A stretch of 64,000 nt of DNA from NCBI GenBank assembly GCA_006937955.1, contig SSNP01000043.1:244903-308902 (forward strand), written 5' to 3'. The position numbers and the translations under genes were made by a program. Numbering within the stretch: position 1 is the stretch's first letter; every line of letters starts with the position of its first letter. The notes under the pieces are model-generated. The model saw nothing but the letters and a program-made list of their open reading frames with translations, ran no database searches and was not told the origin of the DNA. Below, in pieces: positions 11,465 through 23,100 of the stretch. The DNA comes from Pachypanchax playfairii. Taxonomy: Eukaryota > Chordata > Actinopteri > Cyprinodontiformes > Aplocheilidae.

Positions 11465-11877
11465 ATGAGGACTTACAAAAGCCTTGATGTTTATATTTTC
11501 TTCGAGGTAAGCTTTTTTAATTGCTGGGTTTCACTCACGTGACTCGGAAGCCGCGCAAAACTCAAATGGGGCTCAGGAAGTGTTTCACTTGGCCACAACA
11601 ACACAGCGCGATGTAGGAAAGCGACTATAGTAAGGCTTTAAATGGATGAGCACAGACGCGATATCGCGAAAAAAATAAATCTTAATTTAGGTTATGACCC
11701 GTATAGTTTAAAAAATCTGACTTTAAATACAGTCTGGAGGATTTACCCTGTATTGAAGCTATCGACATAAACTCTCGTCCTGCATACCTCTTTTTACACA
11801 GCAAATCAAATGAAAGCCTTCAAAAGCCTGGAAGCCTGCAACTATTTTGTATCAGTTTGGGTCAACGATTTAGGATC
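11465..11877 (+). pseudogene. Fragments resembling a teleost transposon-associated protein (SWIM-finger type)
   Basis: Two short coding-like pieces share a motif. At 11465-11506 the frame gives MRTYKSLDVYIFFE followed by a donor-like GTAAGC. At 11810-11877 it gives MKAFKSLEACNYFVSVWVND. From memory, this K-S-L-x-A-x-x-Y-F-V-x-x-W-V pattern recurs in uncharacterised teleost proteins that carry a SWIM zinc finger and are linked to transposons. No SWIM finger is visible here and stops surround the pieces, so they are remnants at best. Confidence 0.35.
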
Positions 11878-12569
11878 CAGAGAAGCTTTAAATGGCTGTC
11901 GTCTTGTTTTTGCACGGGGAAGTCGTGAGTTGTGCTACTTTTAATTCGTGATAATAATACTATTACTAATGCTAATAACGAGTGTGTTTATGTGCTAGGA
12001 TCTACATGTAAATACCTTATTATGCCTTTTTAAATCCAAATTTCTATTAGATTTGTTTGATTTTAAATAATTTCTGTCTATATATTTCTATAATGTAGTT
12101 CAACCTTTCACAGAGATCCACAGAACCCCCCATAAAAATGTGGTTTGTGGCCAGAGAAAAACTTGTTTACCTGCCATTTTTGTAGATGTGTTTCTAAGTA
12201 AATGTTCACTGAAACACTAGAACATTTATTAAACCCTTTTATTAAACCTTTTAGAAAGTGATCACTGCAAACTCTAGCATTGTCCGTTTCTCTTGTTTTT
12301 AACTGGAGTTAAGTGATCCATTTCTGCCGTCTTCTCTCGGTAAGTTTTTTTAAATTAAGAACTTTGTGGCACACGACTTTCGAGACACGAAAAAAACGTT
12401 TGTCTTTCTCCCGATTAGAGCGGTTGCAACAACCGTAGACCGCACAGATTTGGGGCATTTTTAAGCTGAATCAGCAGAGTTTAGCAGGGTTCTGTGCAGC
12501 GGCGGTTACTTCCTGACCCCCATCTGCATTTGGTGACGTCAACGCAAAGTCATGTGAAACCCAGCAATT
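11519..12569. mobile_element. Inverted-repeat element nested in the composite element
   Basis: The termini AATTGCTGGGTTTCACTCAC (left) and GTGAAACCCAGCAATT (right) are inverse copies; sub-terminal CACGTGAC/GTCATGTG also pair. It is about 1.05 kb. It separates the two KSL-motif pieces at 11465 and 11810. The superfamily was not assigned. Confidence 0.65.
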
Positions 12570-13300
12570 GGCTCAGTGGATGGTGTGTTGAGAATGTTGC
12601 CACGTTAGCTCCACTAGCTTCGCTAGCCATAATAGCATAAGTTCCGGTGTTAATATCATAGGAATTTAATATGGCTATAAACTATCTTAAACTCGTTCAT
12701 GGAGTGGAGGTGATCACTTACTGCATGCAGAAGACAGCCCATGATCGTGTCACTCTTTCTTCAGTGTCTTCTCATCAGCTTAACGTTTTATTTAATAACA
12801 TAATGTCCGTCCACCGGTTTGTGTGCGTTCAGACTGTCTCCGTGCTCACAATACAGAAATGCGCTCTCGTCATGTACGTTTTTACACACTAGTAACAACT
12901 TCATGACTCCACATTGTGAAGAAGCCCAGGGGAAACCTCAGGACGTGCTGGAGTGGCCGCAACCGGCTGTCGTCCCAGTCCCAGGACTGCTGGTTGTCCT
13001 GTCACTGCAGGTAAATGTTAAATAGGGTGAATTAAATACAACATAAGGAACATCCTGGATCTGTTTATTTGCTCCTTTGTATTCATTTTCTAATGTATTA
13101 TAGATCGGATCAGGACTCGGTATCGGCAGATACTCACAATCAAATGACTCAGACTCAGACTCAAGGGCAAAAAATCTTGATCGGGACATCCCTTATATAT
13201 ACATACAGTATATGTCTGAGTCCTGATCGGGAGGTAACGGACGATTCCGATCGAGTCTGAAACTCGATTTCCGATCACGTGATCGGATCTGGACATCTCT

Positions 13301-14640
13301 ACTTTATTATGTAAATATAAAATATTATAAATAAATAGACGTGCATTTGCAACCTGCTGTACTTGGATCCTCTGCCAGATGGCAAAAGATAAATGTAAGA
13401 TTTTCTAGAAAGTACTAATACTGTCAGAGAGGTAAAGGGCTACACAGGACATCACAAGTGCCCAATAGTTATAATAAGAATCACTGAATGGATTTTTGAG
13501 GAACTGACAATCAGTTCAAATTAAAATGTGCTGACACTGAGGATATTTTCAGTTTTCATTGTGGAGTGACAAAAGAACAGCAAACAACAGCCCTTTTTGT
13601 GCATTACAAATCGTATTACTGATGTTTTTCATTAAGACAAAACACAAAATCCCTTGCTGATCAGAAGTACATCAGTACGTCAAGTACATCAGTCTCACCA
13701 AGTGTGGTATGCTCAAAGCTTTCATGTTGAACTTTTCTTTGAGCTCATGACAGGTAACTTTTCCCTGTAGCTAATGCAATTTTATTTGTCTATTGGAACA
13801 ATAAAAAAAGGAAACAAGATCTACTCTCCAATTTCTGAAAACTGTAGAACTAAAGTTTTTTTTTCTTTTGGCCAAACAATGAAGAAAAGCTGCAGTCAAA
13901 GCAAACTTTACATCTACTCTTCATGGAAATGAATCTCAATAAATCTCCATGTGGTTTGCATGATGGTGTTAGAGGACTTTTTCTAAATTGCCCATGATTC
14001 ATTTTTGAATGCCCGTTGTCAGGGGCATGTCCAGAGGGGTGACCCAGGGGGGCACGGGCTATCCTTACAATTAGATTGGCCACCCCAGGTGCCACCAAGC
14101 TGAGACAATCAAATGCAATCCATAGCTTTTCATTAAACTGGAAAAATGATTAATAAAATTGTACCCTTCATTCTGGTTTATGGTAGCCACTTAGAATATG
14201 ATAAACAATCTATAAATTTTAAAAGATTTTTAGACATGCCCCTGCCTGTTTGTTTTGAATGCCAAATCAAACAACAAAAAAAAGAAAAATACTTTGGATT
14301 TTTTTGCCCATCATTAATAAACATCTTCATTTAAAAAACTGCCCTTTATGTCTCCTTGTTTTGTTCTGTTTTATCTTGTATTATCTATCTAAGAAGGGAA
14401 GGTCAGGTTGTGGTCAAGGTTAGTTTCAAGGAGTGATCCACTTTATGAACAGGTTGTGACAAAAATGCTGGAATGACAGGAACAAAGCAACACTGACAAA
14501 CCAACTGACAGACAGACAGAAAGCAGTGCACAGGTGAAGTGAATGAGACTGATTACTGATTACTGATTCAGAATGAATGGGAGCCAACAGACAGAAACTC
14601 AGTTAAATGTCATGGCAAAACACAGACATGTGACAGTTAT
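13301..14640. other. No gene seen; AT-rich, one dispersed repeat
   Basis: No coding exon was recognised. At about 14040-14330 the sequence (TTGGCCACCCCAGGTGCCACCAAGCTGAGA, then ATAAACAATCTATAA) resembles 54560-54760, so a low-copy dispersed repeat is present. Confidence 0.5.
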
Positions 14641-14748
14641 TTCTTACAAAATGTAGAGGATGGTGATGGCAGCTTGAATGCAAATTTTTCATTAAATGAG
14701 TTAAAAAAGGCTATAAACAAGGTAAAGGTAACAGCTACAGGAAAAGAT

Positions 14749-15190
14749 AAAAAATGGTAAATGGCGTGTACTTGTATAGCGCTTTACTCAGGTCCTACGA
14801 CCCCCAAAGCGCTTCACACTACAGTTTTTTTGTCATCCACCCATTCACACACACGTTTGGTGATGATGAACTACACACATGTTGTAGCCACAGCTGTCCT
14901 GGGACACACACTGACAGGGACACTGACACTAGCGCTGCTGGACCCTCCGACTACCACCAAACAGGCAAAGATTTTTATTTGTCACATATACAATTATACA
15001 AGTACAATATGCAGTGAAATTCTGTGAAATTCATTCTCATGCCCTGAGGCAGCCACTTGTGCAGCGCCAAGTGACAAGGTGGGTTAAGTGTCTTGCCCAA
15101 AGACACAATGGCCAGGCAATCTTTTTTTTTTCTCTGTGCAGAGGGGGGATTCGAACCAGTGACCTTCCGGTTACCAGACGACCTGCTCTA
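14749..15190 (-). repeat. tRNA-derived SINE-like repeat, copy 2, inserted in the LINE
   Basis: The ends match the window's SINE-like family: AAATGGCGTGTACTTGTATAGCGC at the left, and GGGGGATTCGAACCAGTGACC (B-box-like GTTCGAATCCCC on the minus strand) near the right. It splits the LINE frame between TGKDK and ISYAMLKH. It is itself interrupted at about 14964-15050 by an ~85-bp piece starting TTTTTATTTGTCACATATAC, a widespread fish repeat tail. Confidence 0.75.
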
Positions 15191-17205
15191 GAATAAGCTA
15201 TGCAATGTTAAAACATCTTAGTAATCAAGCTCTTAATATTGTGTTGGAGTTATTAAATAAGGTGTGGGAGCAGGGGAAAATTCCTAAGAGCTGGAAGATG
15301 TCTGTCTTTGTCCCAATTAAAAAACCAGGGAAAGACCCTACTATGGCTTGAAATTATAGACCAAGTGCTCTGTTGTCCTACCTAGGTAAGGTAATGGAAA
15401 GAATAATTGTGGAAAGATTGACTTTTTATGTTGAGTCTCGGAATTTGATGTCTCCATTTCAAAGTGGGTTCAGGAAAGGAAGATCAACCTCAGATCCAGC
15501 TGTAAAATTGGAGAGTTATATAACAAAAGCTCAAGTATGTAAGGAGGTAGTTGCTACAATATTTTTTGATGTAGAAAAAGCATACGATATGCTATGGAAG
15601 GATGGTGTGTTAGTTAAAATTCAAAGATTTGGAATAGAAGGTAAAATGTACTACTGGATTAAAGATTCTTTTAAGTAGTAGGCAAATTCAGGTGAGAATA
15701 AACAATAATCTCTCTGATTGGTTAGTTGTGGAAAATGGGGTACCCCAAGGAAGTGTCATCTCTCCAATTTTGTTTTCTATTATGATAAATGACATATGAT
15801 CCACTAGATGATAGTATAGGTAAATCTTTATTTGCAGATGAGGCGCTCTCTGGAAAAGGGGTAGAAATGTTTTTTTCGACTATGGAAATTGAGGAAAGTT
15901 TTAAATTTCAGTTATATGGTAGAGAATTGGAAAGAGTTGCTTATATGAAATTTTTAGGAATATATTTTGATTCTAAGCTTACCTGGCATATTCATAAATA
16001 AGTGAAAAGTGATAGACAAATGTAAAAAAGTTGTGAATATAATTAGATGCTTGTGCCATAAAGATTGGGGAGCAGATATGACTTCAATGAAAAGGTTGTA
16101 TGTCGGATTAATCAGATCTATTGTTGACTATGGGTGCTTGGCCTATAGGTCTGCTACAAAGTCCGAGTTAAAGAAGATTGATGTTATTCAAGGTGTGGCC
16201 CTCAGGTTGTGTTCAGGAGTGATAAAAACCTCCCCTGTATCTGCCCTTCAGGTTGAAGTAGGGGAAATTCTGTTTGAATTAAGACAACAACAAATATTAT
16301 TGACATACTATGTTTACTTAAAGGGAGCTAAGGAAGACCATCCAACTAAAAGTGTCCTTATTCCCACTTGGGAATGGGCAAAAAGTAAAAGAGAATCATT
16401 CAGTTCAAGTGTGTATGGAAAGGTAGAGCAAGCAGCCATAGAGAATTTTGATTTCAGTTCTTCTGTAGTCTATCCACCACATCCACCATGGATGCAACCA
16501 GTCCCAGATGTTGATATAACTTTACATGAGAAAAGTAGAAATTATTATGGGGATATTGGACAAATGGCTATGAGATATGTGGGCAACCATTATGGGTATG
16601 TTCAATTTTTTAGTGATGGATCAAAGCAACTGCATACAGGTAATACATACAGTATGTAATACTAGAATTGGTCATCAGGTTTTCAGCAAGAGTCTCAAAT
16701 CATTTATCAGTATATTCGGCACACAAAGGTGACAAATATATCTATTCAGTGTAAAATATCAAAATCAGATGCTAAGTCAATGATTATAAAACATGTTAAA
16801 AAGTTGTGGCAAAATAAACGGGATGGGATATAAATCCTGAGGTAGGCCAGGGTCGGCTGATAGTAAGATGTCGGAAAGAAGAGACAATTTTTACAAGAAT
16901 GAGAACAGGACATACAGGATTAAACAAAACATTACAGTTAATAGGAAAACATAATTTAGGAAACATGTAATACTGTATTTCAGAAACAGTAGAGCATGTA
17001 GGAAGTTTAATAAAAGGATGTTAATGAAAAGGAAAATAGAGTGCACTGGGGAAAGTTCTAACTTAAAAGATATTTTATCTAAGACGTCAGATCATAGAGT
17101 AACAAAATATAGTTTGAGTTTTTAAGACACAATGTACTTATATATAGAATGTAGGGTTGTTTTTGTCTGTAGCTTGCACGCCACATAATAACTAAAGGTC
17201 TAAGC

Positions 17206-17419
17206 CAGGGGTGGGCAACTCCAGGCCTCGAGGGCCACTATCCTGCACATTTTAGATGTTCCCCTGTTTCACCACACCTGCTGCAGATGAACAGGTCGTT
17301 AACAGGCTTCTATAGGACTTGCTGAGAGGTTGCAGATTTGAATCAGGTGTGGTGAAACAGGGGAACATCTAAAATGTGCAGGATAGTGGCCCTCGAAGGC
17401 CTGGAGTTGCCCACCCCTG
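17206..17419. mobile_element. hAT-type MITE, 214 bp, with 8-bp target duplication
   Basis: The ends CAGGGGTGGGCAACTCCAGG and the complement CCTGGAGTTGCCCACCCCTG are perfect inverted repeats, and pairing continues inward for about 80 bp per arm (TGTTCCCCTGTTTCACCACACCTG). The direct repeat GTCTAAGC at 17198-17205 and 17420-17427 is a perfect 8-bp duplication. It sits in the 3' part of the LINE, before its tail. Confidence 0.95.
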
Positions 17420-17519
17420 GTCTAAGCCATAATGTCGTTCATGTGCAATCTATCTGGAGGGTGGCGGTAATGTGTTGAAGTGGCTTGCCTCCGCCATTAA
17501 ACAGTCAAAGAAGAAGACA

Positions 17520-19120
17520 CATGACAGTTTTCTGAAAGCTTGATCATTTTGCACAGTATGTTACCTATTCCTAGAACTTTAGTCTTTTGAGATAGTTCCT
17601 CGAGTACTCAGATGACCACTGGTCCCACTAAGGCCTTGACTTTCAACAATTTCTGTATTTTTTTTTTCCTATATGTTACTGTCAGTTGGGATCTCTACGT
17701 TGATCACTACTGCCTCCTTGTGGAGTATTTCAACCACAATGTCTGTGATCATTATCATCACCCAATGTCTGAAAGGAAAAAGCAAGCAATGCTGTTTTTG
17801 CCTGTGTGTTTTTGTGGGAGTTAGCTTGTGTTCATTAAAAAAGTTCTCATGAACAACTGGATGGATTCTCAGGAAAACTCCACAAAGTAATTGCTGAATG
17901 TACAACCAAATATCTTTTGCAGCCAACCACATTCAAGATGGCCACCAAAACAGATCAACACTGTTGACTACAAAAATGGCTATAAGTCAGTTGAGTTGAT
18001 ATTGAGCAGGCGTCTTAGTGGCTGAGAGTCTTTCACAAGACATATGTCAAGCACTACTGATTACATGATATCTTTTATTTATTTGTTTCCCTTCAGCTCA
18101 AATCACCCATCTCCTCTGGAGTCTGCAGGATTAAACAGATAACTTCATGTCAGTGTCAAGGACAAAGAGTTAAAAAGGTTATTTCTGAACCTTCCAGAGT
18201 CCGTTATTCCACATTGAGACATTGTGTTTGCAAGTGAAAAACCTTCAAAGCAATTTCCAGCTGTCCAAGGAATGTCTCTGCAAATTCAGCCTAAGTTCAG
18301 ATCATCTGAAGCTCAGAGAAAATGTAAGAAAATCTATGACCTTCAGTTAGTAGATTAAAGCTCATGCAATTTTAATACTAGAACAGTGCTTGGACAGCCC
18401 AGACCTCCACCAAACACTTCAGTTCCCCCCATATTGTGATTTGCACTAAAAATTACCCCAACCTGTATTTTTCACCAAGAACCAGGCCCATTTATTGTGG
18501 AGTGACATGCAGATGTTAAAAACAGCCATGATCTTACAATAATGTAGAAAACTTAAAAATATGCCTGAATACAGACAGTGATTCAGATAACCCCAAAAAT
18601 GTACTCACTTCTTCCTTGTGCCATTTTTGACCTTTCCTAAAAAAGTTCATCAAAACACATCCATAGCTTTTTTCATTATCTTGCTAACAGACAGACTCGG
18701 GCAAAAAATAACCTCTTTGGTGAAGATAAAGACTGAATATAGCTCGTTTGGAAGAGTTGCAGGAGAAAACCTAGAATTTGGCAGCATAATTCAAAGTTTT
18801 CTATTTTTATCTAAACAAACCACAAAACTGCTGCATGAATGTTCTTTGTACAGATGTGGCCAGGGTAGGTGTTTAATAACTTTAATACTCACCTGTATTT
18901 TAACGGCCACAAATGCAGCAGCAGCAAATGTAAAAGAAAAGAATCAAAGTGCAGCAAAGAGTCATGCAACACTGAATGCACACATACTGTACCTCTGAAG
19001 TCATGTGAAAAAGAGTAAACTGAAACCACAACAAAGATGTGAGAGACTTATAAAGTCACACAGAAAACAACTACTTGAAGCTATTAATGATAAAGGTGTT
19101 GAAGAGCAGGATGTATTTGT
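17520..19120. other. No gene seen upstream of the FcRL-type gene
   Basis: No coding exon was recognised. At 19030-19110 a stretch (CAAAGATGTGAGAGACTTATAAAGTCA...) matches 42258-42340, which lies upstream of the second leader exon. This suggests shared 5' flanking DNA of tandem receptor genes. Confidence 0.5.
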
Positions 19121-19128
19121 GTTTTTAC

Positions 19129-19804
19129 TAAAGCTGTCAAAATTAACATGTTAAAAATGCTTTAAAGCAAATTTAAGCCCCTTTTCACAACGTTAATTTT
19201 TTTAACGTGTGATTAACACACAGGCTTCTGTAGTTTTGCTTTGTCCATATATATACGCACGCACATGTCTGTTGACCCTTCTGGCAATCCGTAGTCTGTG
19301 AGGTAAATGACGAGGCAGTAACGTAAATGCTAACTTAGTGCATGGAAAGCGAAAAATGTCATTTGAACGTGAAGTTTAGCTTTAAAACTCGACCAGATGA
19401 TAAAATTGATAAGATGAAAGTTATTTGTGCTTACTGACGATGTGAACTGAGCTATCACTGTGGTACGACTCTAAAATATCACCTGTTAGTGAAGCACAGA
19501 GCTCCTCCCCCTCACTGAAAGCAAACCACGCTGGAGTTTCAGCTGAGACACTCGTTCCATTTTATTCTAAAGAAGTACACTTGATAAAAATAACTACAAG
19601 TAGAATATTTTTTGCTTATAGACACTGTTACAGTTCTAATAAACATATTTTCATGAAGTATATTTCACTCCATTACTTAAAGTATAGTAAAAATGTGAAA
19701 AATATTTTAAGGTCAATTAAGAACATCTGGAATTGATAGTGAGTTAACTGAACAATCATGTGATTAATTGCAATCTAAAAAATGTTAATTGTTTGACAGG
19801 CCTA
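19129..19804 (+). mobile_element. hAT remnant with BED zinc-finger piece, 8-bp target duplication
   Basis: A perfect 8-bp direct repeat, GTTTTTAC, flanks it at 19121-19128 and 19805-19812. The ends are TAAAGCTGTCAAAATTAAC and TTAATTGTTTGACAGGCCTA. Inside, at about 19418-19500, the frame gives KVICAY, a stop, then RCELSYHCGTTLKYHLLVKH: the Cys-x2-Cys...His-x5-His pattern of a BED finger as in ZBED/hAT transposases, with one nonsense codon. The rest of the transposase is missing. Confidence 0.85.
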
Positions 19805-20143
19805 GTTTTTACACATTGCCTGTTTGTGTTATTAACTCCTTTTTGACACTGCACGTTGACATCAGAGTAGTTTTTTTTTTTTTTTTAAACATCACAACTT
19901 CCTATTGCTGGAGAGAATTATTAGTGTTCTGTATAAGAAACCCACAGGAGTGGCTTGAGAGTTAAAAAAAAGGCAGAAAATGATCTCAGTTGGCATGTAC
20001 AGTAGTTTCATTTCAGTACGGCTTTCCTTCAGCTGCTGCAGTTGCAACTTGTCTCCTGATAAACAAACAAACAAACACAAAAAATTAGAAAACATTTTTA
20101 TACAAACCAGAGAAAAAATATATTTTTTTGCCTTGGAGTCGAG

Positions 20144-23100
20144 ATGAGGAAAACTTCAATTTGCGTCTTGATCTTAATATGTAAGTACGTCACTTTCTGG
20201 GTTTGAACGTCGCAAACTTCAGAACAAATATTATTTATTTATGTAAAAATATTTTCTCATTGTGTCTGTAAGTAAACTTTATCAGTAAAAATGTATAAAT
20301 CTTTGAACAATGTCCAACTTTTGCTGTCTTATTAGAATTTTAGTTTGACATAAAACTATTTAATATCTAGTACTTGAAAACACAATAACTCTGTTAATCT
20401 AAGCGCACTAAAAATATTCAACCAACAAACAACCCAAACATGTAAAATAACATATGATGTAAAGATTGCAGTTATTTTTAAATAATTGTAATTTCTGTCC
20501 CCTGTAAACGTGAGTTTGAATTTTCTGTTGCTGTGCAGGAAGTTATATGCTGTTCTGTGGTCAACCTTGTGCAGAGGTGTGAGTCTGTAAACAGAGGTGC
20601 AGATGCACAAAAGAAGAGTTAGCAGAACTTCTTTTATGTCATACTTTCATACTGACATAAGATGTTAAACACATTTGTTAAAGAGGCCATTTCATACAAA
20701 TTTCAGGACTTTGTGGTTATTTCTTAAAGAGGCCCTTCCATTAAAAACAGTTTTTTCTGAGGTTTCTGTTGAATATTTTAGCTCCACAGGTGTTCTTACC
20801 TTCATAGTGGGTGTGAAAACAGGTCAACAACTTCTCTTTCAGTTTTAATCTCTCAAACTACGCAGGTGGTGATAAAACACGAGTTCTCCTGAGTCCGAAC
20901 GACCTGTATCTGTTTTGTCACAACTCCTTTGTTAGTATTCGGCAGCTCCCGCAGTTGAAACCATGCCTAGCATGCTGCTGGCTAAAAGCTGTAGCATAAG
21001 ACGTAGCAAACAGGAAGTCACAACGTCTGATGTTACCATGCGCAGCAGGGCAGGAAACAGTATTCTTTGCTCTCATAGGCTAGTTTGTTAGCCAATCAGA
21101 GTCCAGCAAATTTGAACAATGAATATGAACTGTTTCCTGCCCCGCTGCGCATGGCAACATCAGACGTGTTTTCCTTTTTGTTACGTCTTATGCTACAGCC
21201 TTTTAGCCAGCAGCATGCTAGGCGTGGTTTCAACTGCATTAGCTGCCGAATACTAACGAACAAAGGAGTTGTGATGAAACTGATACAGGTCGTTCGTACT
21301 CGGGAGAACTCCGGTTTTATTGCCACCTGCGTAGTTTGAGAGATTAAAACTGAAAGAGAAGTTGTTGACCTGTTTTCACACCCACTATGAAGGTAAGAAC
21401 ACCTGTGGAGCTAAAATATTCAACAGAAACCTCAGAAAAACCGTTTTTAATGGAATGGCCTCTTTAAACAATGAGTGTGTTACCATAGCTTGTTTTGTCT
21501 GAAGTCTTACCTTTTCTTTTAGTGTTGAGTACACTCCTCCATTGTGCACTCCCTCGAGGTAAATTGAATTTTTTAAGTTACAGATTTATTCAGTCTAAAC
21601 TAGTCTCCATTGTGTTCTTCAATATCACATCTATAAGTTTTTTGTTTCCACAACATGTGCAGTTTTATGTTACATTATATTTCAACAACCATCAAACTAA
21701 ATCTGTCATTTTAATGTTGCTTTTGTAAAGTTTGTGTACATTTTTGTGTTGTTTTCTAGATGCTGTGCTGTCTGTTAACCCCAACTCATCAACTTTTTAT
21801 GCTGGCGACTCAGTTACCCTCATATGTGACATAAATGAAGGAAACAACAATAACTGGTTGTACAAAATCTTGAGAAATTCTCAAGAATTTGTTTCCTACA
21901 ACCCAGTCAGTCACTACACATTTAGTCCTATATATTTAAATGGCAGTGGTAAATATCAGTGCTGTGGTCTCAAAATGAGTCCACTTGAGAATAAATGCAG
22001 TGAAACTGTCTCTTTAAATGTTTTAGGTAAGTCCTTAATGATTTTTGGAATATGTGCTAACAATCACTGCTCAGTTTAACACAGTTTACTGTTGATATTA
22101 TGCTTTTTGTGACATTCTTGTTTGGAGGTTTTTTTAATGCTCAGCACCTCAACCTTTGCTTTTTTATGTTTAGATTTTCAAAGAATTATTTTTGATTTAT
22201 GCTTCTTTGCTCTGCTTTTTATCTATTGATTGATTGATTAAAATTTTTATTTGAACATAAGACAACATAAAAAAAACAAAAAAAAGCAAAAAATATGAGT
22301 GAAAAAAAATACAGTAAAAGGGAAAAAAAGAAAGAAAAAAGAGTCTTAGCTGAGTGAGAAGAAGCCAAAGCTAATTCAATCCCACCCCTTTACTGCATAC
22401 AACAATCTAACTCATATGTACACCATACAGTATACATACAGTATTTCAGTGTCTATGTACTTATTCCAATAGGCCTACAATGAAATCATTACCCACAAGA
22501 ACATACCTAGTAATAATCTTCATTACTATAGTAATATGACATAATAGTAATAATAATAATAAACTCAACAACAACACTCTCAGAAATAGCGGTACGAGAC
22601 AAGAACATTTTTGTACTTATAGGTAAAATGTTTTAAAATGTTCCCTTAAAAGTACAATATTGGTCTTTAAAATGTCAGAAATGCCCCTCTGAGGGTTCAA
22701 ATTGATATAAAGTACAAGTTTGTACCATTTCAACTGCACCTGCAACCCTGGTCAAGGCTGGTTAATCTCAATATTATTAAGTTTCATCCATTATTTTCAA
22801 TATTATGTTTCTGAATGTTGATTTTAGACTTCAAAATGTGGCATAATTTTACAGTTTTAGTGGAACAACTTCATAAGGTACAAAAATGGACCTGGACTAC
22901 AGGGTACACCCCCAGTGACAAGAAGGGTACAAATTCTTGTCACTGGGGGTGTACCCTGTAGTCCACTGCAGGATGGCTGCTGGCCCTTCCATTAAAATGG
23001 TTTCTCTGAGGTTTCTGTTGAATATTTTAGCTCCACAGGTGTTCTTACCTTCATAGTGGGTGTGAAAAAAGGTCAACAACTTCTCTTTCAGTTTTAATCT

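Larger units (their letters stand above)
9984..13300. mobile_element. Composite element bounded by ~110-bp inverted repeats (GGGATGTCCAGATCCGATCACGTGAT)
   Basis: The left arm (9984 to about 10092) and the right arm (about 13193-13300) are inverse copies with scattered mismatches; both contain GATCACGTGAT and CAGGACTYRGACATA. The terminal AGGGATGTCC resembles hAT ends. The inside holds an hAT insertion (10093-11272), another inverted-repeat element (11519-12569), and coding-like fragments near 11465 and 11810. A second internal AGGGATGTCC-type end at about 13178-13190 suggests rearrangement. No target duplication was found for the outer element. Confidence 0.65.
14645..17517 (+). mobile_element. 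LINE (non-LTR retrotransposon) with RNase H, 5'-truncated, interrupted
   Basis: Reverse-transcriptase blocks run in order: NELKKAINKVKVTATGKDK before the SINE at 14749, then YAMLKHLSNQALN, FQSGFRKGRSTSD and IFFDVEKAYD (palm motif), and GVPQGSVISPILFS (about 15736-15780). The expected F-A-D-D catalytic box appears as LFADEALSG, so the second Asp is lost. Next come KRLYVGLIRSIVDYGC and an RNase H start, VQFFSDGSK (about 16600). The 3' end has HTGLNKT and SDHRVTKY blocks, and the tail TGGCGGTAATGTG...GCCATTAAACAGTCAAAGAAGAAG is typical of RNase H-bearing fish LINEs (I/Nimb type). Stops at several points make it inactive. Confidence 0.85.
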
